Assembly (NCBI GenBank): GCA_016858145.1
Contig: JAEHOE010000069.1
Coordinates: forward strand, 577,908 to 641,907
Length of the DNA: 64,000 nt
Source of the DNA: Edaphochlamys debaryana
Taxonomy: Eukaryota; Chlorophyta; Chlorophyceae; Chlamydomonadales
Reading direction: 5' to 3'
The position numbers and the translations under genes are program-made. Below, one piece after another: positions 1 through 10,300 of the stretch (positions are counted from its first letter, which is position 1; every line of letters begins with the position of its first letter). The notes beneath the pieces were generated by a model, which was not told the origin of the DNA, searched no databases, and saw only the letters and a list, made by a program, of their open reading frames with translations.

Positions 1-239
1 GGGATGGCAGCCTGCCCTGCCCTGAGGGTCCAGCACTCTCCGTGGCGGGCTTCCATGGGGGCCAGGCATGGCCATAATAACCTGCACTCACATTCTCACA
101 CCCACTCCCGGCGCCCTCAGCCTCAAACCTCGGGGGCATTGGTTGTATGGGGAGCTCTAAGTCTTGACGCTTGACACTCCGTTTCAGTAGTTTTACACTT
201 GTCGCTTGCAACTTCCTTTCCACCATCCGCCCCACGCAG

Positions 240-1566
240 ATCGTCCTGGGCGAGCCCATCCCTGCGCCCATCACGCTGGCCGCGCAGCTGCAGGAGGCGC
301 TGCCCCCGCGCACGCCCACGCCCCCACCCGACCCCAAGCAGAAGAACAAGGCGCCCTCCACGCCCCCCGGGCCCGTGCCCGTCACCGTGCTCAACCAGCC
401 CCCGCAGAAGGGCTACGAATGGCGCACCGCGGACAACGAGTACGGGCGCCAAGTGGGGTCCGCAAGCCGGGCGGGGCCTCGTGTGGGCTCTGGGCCTTAC
501 AGTTCCATGCGACAACCCAATACTGAATTCCTGGCCGCGCTCCGCCCTCCCGCCCTGTCCCCGCAGGTGTTCCTCACGCTTCACGCCGAGCCGCCCAAGC
601 CCCTGCCACCCGACCGCCTGCTGTGCTGCCTGCTGCTCACCGCCGCCGCGCCCGCGCCCGCGCCCTCGGCCGAAGGCCAGGACGGCCCCGAGCCGGACGG
701 CCCCGAAGCAACTGCCGGTCCCGCGCCCGCGGCCCCGGTCGTGCGGCTGCACCTCAGCACCGTGTGGGCGCTGGAGCCGGCGCTGCCGCTGACCCGCGTC
801 AACGGAGAGGTGGTCACCACAGTGCAGGTGCGTACCACGCACAGGAGCGACGGGAGTCGGGTGGTATCAAGTTGTAAATACGGAGTTGCTACCTCAAAAG
901 CTATTGCGGATGCCCTGAGACAAGGTCCCCAGGACCCTGTTACACAAGTACAGGCGGGGCTATGTCGCACTAGTCTCACTATGAGGGGGTCAACGGGGGG
1001 GAAGGCTGAGCATCACACGGCGGTGGACAGTAACACCCCCTTCACTTGCCCCGCCTCCCTTCCCCAGCTGGAGCTGGCGGCGGGTCAGACCACGGTGGAG
1101 GGGCTGGCCATTGGCAGCACAGACGACTGGGACAGGCTGGTGAGGGGGGTGGGGGCTTGATGTGCGTGCACGAGCAGAGAGGCCGGGGGTGGGGTAACGG
1201 TCACGCCCGCCCCCTGATACCCCCATACATATAATGATGAAACCCGATGCTGGGGGTGGGGTCACGGGGCGGGGCGTACATGGGCCGCTAGATTCTTCGG
1301 CGTGTCTATGGGAAGTCAGTGCAGGCGAGCTATCTGCCCCTCTTCCTGCCGTCAGTCCTCACGCACGTCCTCACACCCGTCTGTTCACACCCGTCTCCTC
1401 ACACCCGTCTCCTCACACCCGTCTCCGCACCCCACCCTTTGCCCAGGTCCGCCCCGACGGCCTGGGCTACCTGGTGGCCTCTGCCCCTGAGGTCAGCCCC
1501 GTGGCGCCCGGGGTACTTCGGGTGGCGCTGCCCGACCCCAAGACCAAGAAGCCGGGGTCGAAGTAG
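240..1566 (+). CDS. C-terminal exons of an unrecognised multi-exon protein gene (5' part outside window)
   Basis: Four exons can be drawn: 240-452, 567-827, 1068-1139 and 1447-1566, ending in TAG at 1564-1566. Each is preceded by a good acceptor (CAG) and each of the first three is followed by a GT donor. All exons are whole codons (71, 87, 24 and 39 plus stop), so every intron is phase 0, which strongly supports the model. The 221-residue product begins IVLGEPIPAP, has a Pro/Ala-rich low-complexity patch in exon 2, and ends with a basic tail PDPKTKKPGSK. No catalytic motif, signal peptide or membrane segment is visible, and I do not recognise the family. The first 239 bases look like the end of the upstream intron; the gene starts before the window. 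A retrotransposon is inserted about 290 bases past the stop codon. Confidence 0.75.
1369..1424 (+). repeat. Four tandem copies of a 14-bp unit in the last intron
   Basis: The unit cctcacacccgtct occurs four times in a row (the second copy starts with gt instead of cc) inside the intron 1140-1446, shortly before the acceptor. It is a simple intronic minisatellite with no sign of function. Confidence 0.85.
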
Positions 1567-1847
1567 ACTTTAGCATGCTGGCAGCTGCGCAGCTGTCGGT
1601 GGTAGAAGCCGCTGGCTGGCTGGCCGCTGGCGCACCAGCACGTGCTATACGGATTGTGCCAGGGAGTGCATGCCTAGGCTGCAGGCCTGCAGTGCGCGGC
1701 TGAAGACGCAAGAGAGCGGACTTGCTAGAAAATAATCGAGCAACTAAACGGGTTTTCTGCTCTGTGCGCGGCATGCAACTTCCGTCCCCTTACGGCCTGC
1801 CTTATGAAGGGCCTGGCTGGTGAGGCCGGCGGCTTTTAATTGTGCGC
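1567..1847. other. 3' flank or 3' UTR of the first gene
   Basis: This 281-bp stretch between the stop codon and the retrotransposon has no open frame of note. It contains no TGTAA, the usual volvocine polyadenylation signal. The first TGTAA on this strand is made by the first five bases of the LTR at 1853-1857. Confidence 0.5.
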
Positions 1848-1852
1848 TGGGG
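1848..1852. repeat. Target-site duplication, left copy (TGGGG)
   Basis: The five bases TGGGG directly precede the TGTAAG end of the left LTR. The same five bases directly follow the CTTACA end of the right LTR at 45479-45483. A 5-bp duplication is typical of Ty3/gypsy integrases and shows that the two LTRs belong to one insertion event. Confidence 0.85.
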
Positions 1853-2132
1853 TGTAAGCAGGCTAACTGCTAACCCTGGATCTCCCTAGTTCTCACCAAG
1901 TCGCCCCGATGCCGAGCCGGATCGAACTCGCTACGCTACCTAGTTGTGTAAACGATCTAAGGTTAAAGAGTGCCAGTATGTGATGGTGGTAAGCACCACC
2001 GTGGAAGCTGAAGCTCTGTATAAGCAGAACTGGTGAACGTCGTCGGGGCGCGGCCCTCATACCGAGGTCGGCCTGCCGTACGTCACCATGCGGCACAGGG
2101 TTTCCCCCGCCTGGCGGGGTCTCCCCCTTACA
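1853..2132 (-). repeat. 3' LTR of the retrotransposon
   Basis: This 280-bp repeat begins TGTAAG and ends CTTACA, so it has the TG...CA ends and a 6-bp terminal inverted repeat typical of LTRs. It matches 45200-45478 with about six substitutions and one indel, all in the part next to pol. The 190 bases on the host-gene side are identical. Because the coding order is on the minus strand, this is the 3' LTR. On the minus strand it carries a TATA-like CTTATACAG. Confidence 0.92.
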
Positions 2133-2144
2133 TTCCCCCCCTTT
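2133..2144 (-). other. Polypurine tract (plus-strand primer site)
   Basis: On the minus strand the sequence AAAGGGGGGGAA directly abuts the TGTAAG start of the 3' LTR. This is the expected position and composition for the RNase-H-resistant primer of second-strand synthesis in an LTR retrotransposon. Confidence 0.8.
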
Positions 2145-2179
2145 GAATGCGAACCGTCCTCGGGAGCCAAGCGGACTCC

Positions 2180-4141
2180 TTAAGACGTGTCCTCAAGGGT
2201 AGCGCGTGTGCGCTTCCGCGACTGTCTAGCCGCAGGGCGGGTAGGGCGGTTCTTAACCGACTCGAGATAGGCGTCAATCATGTCGCCAACCACAGAGTCC
2301 TCACGTAAGGTGTCCTCTGGTTCGAAGGTATTGTGCTCGTGACCATAGCCTTCCCAGTGGATGAGGAACTCACGGACGTTTGTCTTGCCTGGCTTGTATG
2401 TGATCTTGGCCGAATGGCCTTGCAGATACTCGATCCACCGCGCTTGGCGACGGGAAAGCAGACCGTCTGCCTTAAGCGACTCAAGATGCGTTAGTGGTTG
2501 GTGGTCTGTCACAACTGTGACATCTGGGTTACCTTCAAGGTAACAACGCCACTCTTGTAAGGCGTGTATGACCCCCAGCGCTTCTTGATCAGTGGTTGTA
2601 TAGTTCCTTTCTGCCGGTGTGAACCGGTGGCTAAGGTAGGCGATCGGACGGTCCTCCTGAGTGAGGACGCCTCCGGTGCCATAGATGGATGCATCTGTGC
2701 GCACGACAAAGGGTTTTGTCATGTCAGGCAATTGTAGTACTGGCGCTGTGATCAGAGCGAGCTTTACAGCCTCAAATGCAGCTTGGCATCTGTCGTTCCA
2801 GATCCAAGCTGACTTGTCTCCCGTGAGAGCTGTAAGCGGAGCCACAATAGAGGAGTATCCTTTGATGAACTTCCTGAAATAGTTGGAGAGACCAAGGAAG
2901 CTGCGGAGTTGTTTACGGTTTTGGGGGGTCGGCCACTTCTTGACCACCTCAACCTTCTCCGGGTCTACTTTGAGACCGTCTCTGCCAACAATGTGGCCCA
3001 AGAACTTCAGTTCCGGCTTGTTGAAAGAACACTTTGACAGCTTGGCCTTGAGGCCAGATGTTTGTAGCTTCTGGAAGACCCATTCTAGAGTCTCCAGGTG
3101 TTCTTCAGCTGTCTGCGCAAAGCAGCAGATGTCATCAAGGTACACCAGGACATTTTTGCCCAGTTTATCCCTGAGCAGTTTGTTCATGGCTGCCTGGAAC
3201 GTAGCAGGCGCATTTTGGAGTCCAAAGCAGAGGACTTTGAAGGCAAACTGGCCCTGGGGTGTGATGAAGGCAGTTTTTGGGATGTCCTTCTCCGAGATTC
3301 GGAGTTGGTGGTACCCACTTTGAAGGTCAATTGTGGAGAACGCCTTTGCTCCAGCTAGGGAGTCAAAGAGCTCTTGAATGTTGGGCATGGGATAGTGCCG
3401 TTTCTTCGTTATGCGATTTAGTCCTCTATAATCGAGTACGAGTCTCAGCTTTTGCCCCGTAGGAGATGAGGGGTCACGCTGACGCACGAAGATGACTGGG
3501 GCACCAAAGGGAGAGGCCGATGGCTCAATAAATCCCTTTGCTAGGAGGTCAGCTATTTGTTTAGCGCATTCCTCCTTCTCCTCTGGTGAGAGACGGTAGG
3601 CACGCTTGGCTGGTGGGGTAGCACCTTCGACTAAGTCGATCACGTGCTCCGTGTCTTCACCGCCATCATTGGGTCTTGGGCCCGTGATGGGGTCAAAGAT
3701 GGACTTGTACTTCTCCAGTAAAGCCTCCAGCTTCTTCTGAGGTATGAGATGCGTGTCTGTCTTCAATGCCCTGTCAGCTGAGCCTGAGGCACTGGCTGCG
3801 GCCAGGCATGGCTTGTCTGCTGACGTGGTTGTGTCCGGGGACTCTAAGTCCTCGGGACGAATGAGCATAAGGAAGGCGTTTGCTCCCTTTGCGATGGCTT
3901 TGGCTGCTGGTTTGGGGCTTATGACGTCAACGCAAGTGGCCGCGAACAGGGTAGCTGTGACCATGTTCATGAGCTTGATGGGCCCGGGTACCCTGTTCGC
4001 GGCCACTTGCATTGTGAGATCCCAAAAGCCTCCGGATGTCAAGGGGGGCAAGCGCACTGGCTTACATTCCCCCAGCCTTAGAAAGGGGATATCGCGCCAC
4101 GCTTCACCCCAGGGGATATCGCGCCACGCTTCAACCGTAGT
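2180..4141 (-). pseudogene. pol: pol remnant: reverse transcriptase, RNase H and chromodomain, integrase deleted
   Basis: The frame is open from just after a TAA at 4142-4144 to TAA at 2180-2182. Counting from a GTG codon at 4055-4057 gives 625 residues. Residues about 150-345 are a Ty3-type RT with LDYRGLN, the palm aspartate in STIDLQSGYHQ, and the catalytic YLDD at 306-309. Residues about 445-555 are RNase H with D455, E492 and D518. At about residue 560 the frame passes directly from KPGKTNV into a chromodomain (FLIHWEGYGHEHNTFEPE, 564-581). The zinc-binding and DDE integrase core that should lie between is gone, with the frame kept. A basic tail follows the chromodomain. The start is lost: the natural upstream part is the protease at 42-43 kb, now separated by the insert. 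Codon use is far less GC-extreme than in the surrounding satellite. Confidence 0.9.
3932..4010. repeat. Perfect 22-bp inverted repeat in the protease-RT linker
   Basis: Bases 3932-3953 and 3989-4010 are exact reverse complements, separated by a 35-base spacer. Within the pol frame the two arms read QVAANRV and ATLFAAT. The arms could form a stable hairpin in RNA or single-stranded DNA. The structure looks like a fold-back duplication rather than conserved coding sequence. Confidence 0.9.
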
Positions 4142-4274
4142 TTATGTGGCAGCAAACTCTTGGGGAGATATGCTATTAGATCGAACCGTCGACCTTAGTC
4201 TTGACGGGCGGTCCCGCTACCATTGTGAGCTCCCAAAAGCCTCCGGATGTCAAGGGGGGCAAGCGCACTGGCTT
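4011..4274. repeat. Left part of a tandemly repeated protease-RT linker
   Basis: A unit of about 80 bp that encodes PLTSGGFW on the minus strand starts at 4011 and again at 4221, with about 130 bp of spacer between. The same unit-spacer-unit arrangement reappears at 41991-42297 on the other side of the insert. Between the units lies a 20-bp direct repeat starting ggatatcgcg (about 4087 and 4114). If the insert is removed, the locus reads as three units in tandem. Confidence 0.75.
4238..4274 (+). repeat. Left 37-bp direct repeat bounding the 37.7-kb insert
   Basis: These 37 bases, starting agcctccgg and ending ctggctt, are identical to 41991-42027. They sit at the last position where the left flank matches the linker unit, and the right copy sits at the first such position. 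Joining 4274 to 42028 restores an uninterrupted linker unit, so they mark the insert borders. Confidence 0.85.
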
Positions 4275-4369
4275 GCGTCTTCGGCCCTGGGCGACTGCGT
4301 ATGAGCGCGTGCCGTGCGACGTCCGCCAGGCTGCCGCCGTCAGTGCATCCAGCGCCAAGCGGCGCATCC

Positions 4370-4392
4370 GGTAGCCGCCTCCGGCGGCTACC
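4370..4392. repeat. 10-bp perfect hairpin near the left insert border
   Basis: ggtagccgcc at 4370-4379 pairs perfectly with ggcggctacc at 4383-4392 around a 3-base loop. It lies in the 160-bp stretch between the insert border and the first clear satellite A unit. No rho-like or terminator role is expected in a eukaryotic nucleus; it may be a by-product of GC-rich repeat DNA. Confidence 0.6.
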
Positions 4393-7300
4393 CTGCCTGC
4401 GGCAACAGCGCCCTCGGCGCCATTACTGCCATCTGCGGCGACGCCTCGTGCATCCGCCATCAGCGGCTTGCCTGCCCCGGCGGCGGCGGCGCCTCGTGCG
4501 TTTGCCCACGGCGGCTCGCCGGCCTTGGCGGCGGCGGCGCCTCGTGCGTCCGCCCTCGGCGGCTCGCCTGCCTCGGCGGCGGCGGCGCCTCGTGCGTCTG
4601 CCCTCGGCGGCTTGCCTGCCCCGGCGGCGGCGGCGCCTCGTGCGTCTGCCCTCGGCGGCTTGCCTGCCTTGTGGCGGCGCCTCGTGCGTCCGCCCTTGGC
4701 GGCTCGCCTGCCTCGGCGACGGCGGGGCCTCGTGCCTTCGCCCTCGGCGGCTTGCCTGCCTCAGCAACGGCGACGCCTCGTGCCTTCGCCCTCGGCGGCT
4801 TGCCTGCCCGCTGCGGCGGCGCCTCGTTCGTCCGCCCTCGGCGGCCCGCCTGCCCCGGCGGCGGACGCGCCTCGTGCGTCTGCCCTCGCCGGCTTGCCTG
4901 CCTTGTGGCGGCGCCTCGTGCCTCCGCCCTCGGCGGCTCGCCTGCCTCGGCGACGGCGGCGCCTCGTGCCTTCGCCCTCGGCGGCCTGCCTGCCCTCTGC
5001 GGCGGCGCCTCGTGCGTCCGCCCTCGGCGGCTTGCCTGCCCGCTGCGGCGGCGCCTCGTTCGTCCGCCCTCGGCGGCTCGCCTGCCCTCTGCGGCGGCGC
5101 CTCGTGCGTCTGCGCTCGGCGGCTCGCCTGCCCCGGCGGCGGCGGCGCCTCGTTCGTCCGCCCTCGGCGGCTCGCCTGCCTCGGCGGCGGCGGCGCCTCG
5201 TGCGTCTGCCCTCGCCGGCTTGCCTGCCTTGTGGCGGCGCCTCGTGCCTCCGCCCTCGGCGGCTCGCCTGCCTCGGCGACGGCGGCGCCTCGTGCCTTCG
5301 CCCTCGGCGGCCTGCCTGCCCTCTGCGGCGGCGCCTCGTGCGTCCGCCCTCGGCGGCTTGCCTGCCCGCTGCGGCGGCGCCTCGTTCGTCCGCCCTCGGC
5401 GGCTCGCCTGCCCCGGCGGCGGCGGCGCCTCGTGCGTCTGCGCTCACCGGCTTGCCAGCCTTGTGGCGGCGCCTCGTGCCTTCGCCCTCGGCGGCCTGCC
5501 TGCCCTCTGCGGCGGCGCCTCGTGCGTCCGCCCTCGGCGGCTTGCCTGCCCGCTGCGGCGGCGCCTCGTTCGTCCGCCCTCGGCGGCTTGCCTGCCTTGT
5601 GGCGGCGCCTCGTGCCTCCGCCCTCGGCGGCTCGCCTGCCCCGGCGGCGGCGGCGCCTCGTGCGTCTGCGCTCGCCAGCTTGCCAGCCTTGTGGCGGCGC
5701 CTCGTGCCTTCGCCCTCGGCGGCCTGCCTGCCCTCTGCGGCGGCGCCTCGTGCGTCTGCCCTCGGCGGCTTGCCTGCCCACTGCGGCGGCGCCTCGTTCG
5801 TCCGCCCTCGGCGGCCCGCCTGCCCCGGCGGCGGACGCGCCTCGTGCGTCTGCCCTCGCCGGCTTGCCTGCCTTGTGGCGGCGCCTCGTGCCTCCGCCCT
5901 CGGCGGCTCGCCTGCCTCGGCGACGGCGGCGCCTCGTGCCTTCGCCCTCGGCGGCCTGCCTGCCCTCTGCGGCGGCGCCTCGTGCGTCCGCCCTCGGCGG
6001 CTTGCCTGCCCTCTGCGGCGGCGCCTCGTGCGTCTGCCCTCGGCGGCTCGCCTGCCCCGGCGGCGGCGGCACCTCGTGCGTCCGCCCTCGGCGGCTCGCC
6101 TGCCTCGGCGGCGGCGGCGCCTCGTGCGTCTGCCCTCGCCGGCTTGCCTGCCTTGTGGCGGCGCCTCGTGCCTCCGCCCTCGGCGGCTCGCCTGCCTCGG
6201 CGACGGCGGCGCCTCGTGCCTTCGCCCTCGGCGGCCTGCCTGCCCTCTGCGGCGGCGCCTCGTGCGTCCGCCCTCGGCGGCTTGCCTGCCCGCTGCGGCG
6301 GCGCCTCGTTCGTCCGCCCTCGGCGGCTCGCCTGCCCCGGCGGCGGCGGCGCCTCGTGCGTCTGCGCTCGCCGGCTTGCCAGCCTTGTGGCGGCGCCTCG
6401 TGCCTTCGCCCTCGGCGGCCTGCCTGCCCTCTGCGGCGGCGCCTCGTGCGTCTGCCCTCGGCGGCTTGCCTGCCCACTGCGGCGGCGCCTCGTTCGTCCG
6501 CCCTCGGCGGCTCGCCTGCCCTCTGCGGCGGCGCCTCGTGCGTCCGCCCTCGGCGGCTTGCCTGCCCGCTGCGGCGGCGCCTCGTTCGTCCGCCCTCGGC
6601 GGCTCGCCTGCCCCGGCGGCGGCGGCGCCTCGTGCGTCTGCGCTCGCCGGCTTGCCAGCCTTGTGGCGGCGCCTCGTGCCTTCGCCCTCGGCAGCCTGCC
6701 TGCCCTCTGCGGCGGCGCCTCGTGCGTCTGCCCTCGGCGGCTTGCCTGCCCTCTGCGGCGGCGCCTCGTTCGTCCGCCCTCGGCGGCTCGCCTGCCCTCT
6801 GCGGCGGCGCCTCGTGCGTCCGCCCTCGGCGGCTCGCCTGCCCTCTGCGGCGGCGCCTCGTGCGTCCGCCCTCGGCGGCTCGCCTGCCCCGGCGGCGGCG
6901 GCGCCTCGTGCGTCTGCCCTCGGCGGCTTGCCTGCCTTGTGGCGGCGCCTCGTGCCTCCGCCCTCGGCGGCTCGCCTGCCTCGGCGACGGCGGCGCCTCG
7001 TGCCTTCGCCCTCGGCGGCCTGCCTGCCCTCTGCGGCGGCGCCTCGTGCGTCCGCCCTCGGCGGCTTGCCTGCCCGCTGCGGCGGCGCCTCGTTCGTCCG
7101 CCCTCGGCGGCTCGCCTGCCCTCTGCGGCGGCGTCTCGTGCGTCTGCCCTCGGCGGCTCGCCTGCCCCGGCGGCGGCGGCGCCTCGTGCGTCCGCCCTCG
7201 GCGGCTCGCCTGCCTCGGCGGCGGCGGCGCCTCGTGCGTCTGCCCTCGCCGGCTTGCCTGCCTTGTGGCGGCGTCTCGTGCCTCCGCCCTCGGCGGCTCG

Positions 7301-10300
7301 CCTGCCTCGGCGACGGCGGCGCCTCGTGCCTTCGCCCTCGGCGGCCTGCCTGCCCTCTGCGGCGGCGCCTCGTGCGTCCGCCCTCGGCGGCTTGCCTGCC
7401 CGCTGCGGCGGCGCCTCGTTCGTCCGCCCTCGGCGGCTCGCCTGCCCCGGCGGCGGCGGCGCCTCGTGCGTCTGCGCTCGCCGGCTTGCCAGCCTTGTGG
7501 CGGCGCCTCGTGCCTTCGCCCTCGGCGGCCTGCCTGCCCTCTGCGGCGGCGCCTCGTGCGTCTGCCCTCGGCGGCTTGCCTGCCCACTGCGGCGGCGCCT
7601 CGTTCGTCCGCCCTCGGCGGCTCGCCTGCCCTCTGCGGCGGCGCCTCGTGCGTCCGCCCTCGGCGGCTTGCCTGCCCGCTGCGGCGGCGCCTCGTTCGTC
7701 CGCCCTCGGCGGCTCGCCTGCCCCGGCGGCGGCGGCGCCTCGTGCGTCTGCGCTCGCCGGCTTGCCAGCCTTGTGGCGGCGCCTCGTGCCTTCGCCCTCG
7801 GCGGCCTGCCTGCCCTCTGCGGCGGCGCCTCGTGCGTCTGCCCTCGGCGGCTTGCCTGCCCACTGCGGCGGCGCCTCGTTCGTCCGCCCTCGGCGGCCCG
7901 CCTGCCCCGGCGGCGGACGCGCCTCGTGCGTCTGCCCTCGCCGGCTTGCCTGCCTTGTGGCGGCGCCTCGTGCCTCCGCCCTCGGCGGCTCGCCTGCCTC
8001 GGCGACGGCGGCGCCTCGTGCCTTCGCCCTCGGCGGCCTGCCTGCCCTCTGCGGCGGCGCCTCGTGCGTCCGCCCTCGGCGGCTTGCCTGCCCGCTGCGG
8101 CGGCGCCTCGTTCGTCCGCCCTCGGCGGCTCGCCTGCCCCGGCGGCGGCGGCGCCTCGTGCGTCTGCGCTCGCCGGCTTGCCAGCCTTGTGGCGGCGCCT
8201 CGTGCCTTCGCCCTCGGCTGCCTGCCTGCCCTCTGCGGCGGCGCCTCGTGCGTCTGCCCTCGGCGGCTTGCCTGCCCACTGCGGCGGCGCCTCGTGCGTC
8301 CGCCCTCGGCGGCTTGCCTGCCCGCTGCGGCGGCGCCTCGTTCGTCCGCCCTCGGCGGCTCGCCTGCCCCGGCGGCGGCGGCGCCTCGTGCGTCTGCGCT
8401 CGCCGGCTTGCCAGCCTTGTGGCGGCGCCTCGTGCCTTCGCCCTCGGCGGCTTGCCTGCCTCAGCGACGGCGACGCCTCGTGCCTTCGCCCTCGGCGGCT
8501 TGCCTGCCCGCTGCGGCGGCGCCTCGTTCGTCCGCCCTCGGCGGCCCGCCTGCCCCGGCGGCGGACGCGCCTCGTGCGTCTGCCCTCGCCGGCTTGCCTG
8601 CCTTGTGGCGGCGCCTCGTGCCTCCGCCCTCGGCGGCCCGCCTGCCTCGGCGACGGCGGCGCCTCGTGCCTTCGCCCTCGGCGGCCTGCCTGCCCTCTGC
8701 GGCGGCGCCTCGTGCGTCCGCCCTCGGCGGCTTGCCTGCCCTCTGCGGCGGCGCCTCGTGCGTCTGCCCTCGGCGGCTCGCCTGCCCCGGCGGCGGCGGC
8801 ACCTCGTGCGTCCGCCCTCGGCGGCTCGCCTGCCTCGGCGGCGGCGGCGCCTCGTGCGTCTGCCCTCGCCGGCTTGCCTGCCTTGTGGCGGCGCCTCGTG
8901 CCTCCGCCCTCGGCGGCTCGCCTGCCTCGGCGACGGCGGCGCCTCGTGCCTTCGCCCTCGGCGGCCTGCCTGCCCTCTGCGGCGGCGCCTCGTGCGTCCG
9001 CCCTCGGCGGCTTGCCTGCCCGCTGCGGCGGCGCCTCGTTCGTCCGCCCTCGGCGGCTCGCCTGCCCCGGCGGCGGCGGCGCCTCGTGCGTCTGCGCTCG
9101 CCGGCTTGCCAGCCTTGTGGCGGCGCCTCGTGCCTTCGCCCTCGGCGGCCTGCCTGCCCTCTGCGGCGGCGCCTCGTGCGTCTGCCCTCGGCGGCTTGCC
9201 TGCCCACTGCGGCGGCGCCTCGTTCGTCCGCCCTCGGCGGCTCGCCTGCCCTCTGCGGCGGCGCCTCGTGCGTCCGCCCTCGGCGGCTTGCCTGCCCGCT
9301 GCGGCGGCGCCTCGTTCGTCCGCCCTCGGCGGCTCGCCTGCCCCGGCGGCGGCGGCGCCTCGTGCGTCTGCGCTCGCCGGCTTGCCAGCCTTGTGGCGGC
9401 GCCTCGTGCCTTCGCCCTCGGCAGCCTGCCTGCCCTCTGCGGCGGCGCCTCGTGCGTCTGCCCTCGGCGGCTTGCCTGCCCTCTGCGGCGGCGCCTCGTT
9501 CGTCCGCCCTCGGCGGCTCGCCTGCCCTCTGCGGCGGCGCCTCGTGCGTCCGCCCTCGGCGGCTCGCCTGCCCTCTGCGGCGGCGCCTCGTGCGTCCGCC
9601 CTCGGCGGCTCGCCTGCCCCGGCGGCGGCGGCGCCTCGTGCGTCTGCACTCGGCGGCTTGCCTGCCTTGTGGCGGCGCCTCGTGCCTCCGCCCTCGGCGG
9701 CTCGCCTGCCTCGGCGACGGCGGCGCCTCGTGCCTTCGCCCTCGGCGGCCTGCCTGCCCTCTGCGGCGGCGCCTCGTGCGTCCGCCCTCGGCGGCTTGCC
9801 TGCCCGCTGCGGCGGCGCCTCGTGCGTCTGCCCTCGCCGGCTTGCCTGCCTTGTGGCGGCGTCTCGTGCCTCCGCCCTCGGCGGCTCGCCTGCCTCGGCG
9901 ACGGCGGCGCCTCGTGCCTTCGCCCTCGGCGGCCTGCCTGCCCTCTGCGGCGGCGCCTCGTGCGTCCGCCCTCGGCGGCTTGCCTGCCCGCTGCGGCGGC
10001 GCCTCGTTCGTCCGCCCTCGCAGCTCGCCTGCCCCGGCGGCGGCGGCGCCTCGTGCGTCTGCGCTCGCCGGCTTGCCAGCCTTGTGGCGGCGCCTCGTGC
10101 TTTCGCCCTCGGCGGCCTGCCTGCCCTCTGCGGCGGCGCCTCGTGCGTCTGCCCTCGGCGGCTTGCCTGCCCACTGCGGCGGCGCCTCGTTCGTCCGCCC
10201 TCGGCGGCTCGCCTGCCCTCTGCGGCGGCGCCTCGTGCGTCCGCCCTCGGCGGCTTGCCTGCCCGCTGCGGCGGCGCCTCGTTCGTCCGCCCTCGGCGGC

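Noticed and set aside
123..842. 239-codon minus-strand frame opposite the first gene
   Set aside because: It is the reverse shadow of exons and introns supported by phase-0 splice sites on the plus strand.
1853..2132. tRNA gene suggested by GTTCGATCC in the LTR
   Set aside because: No acceptor stem, D-arm or anticodon arm can be folded around it.
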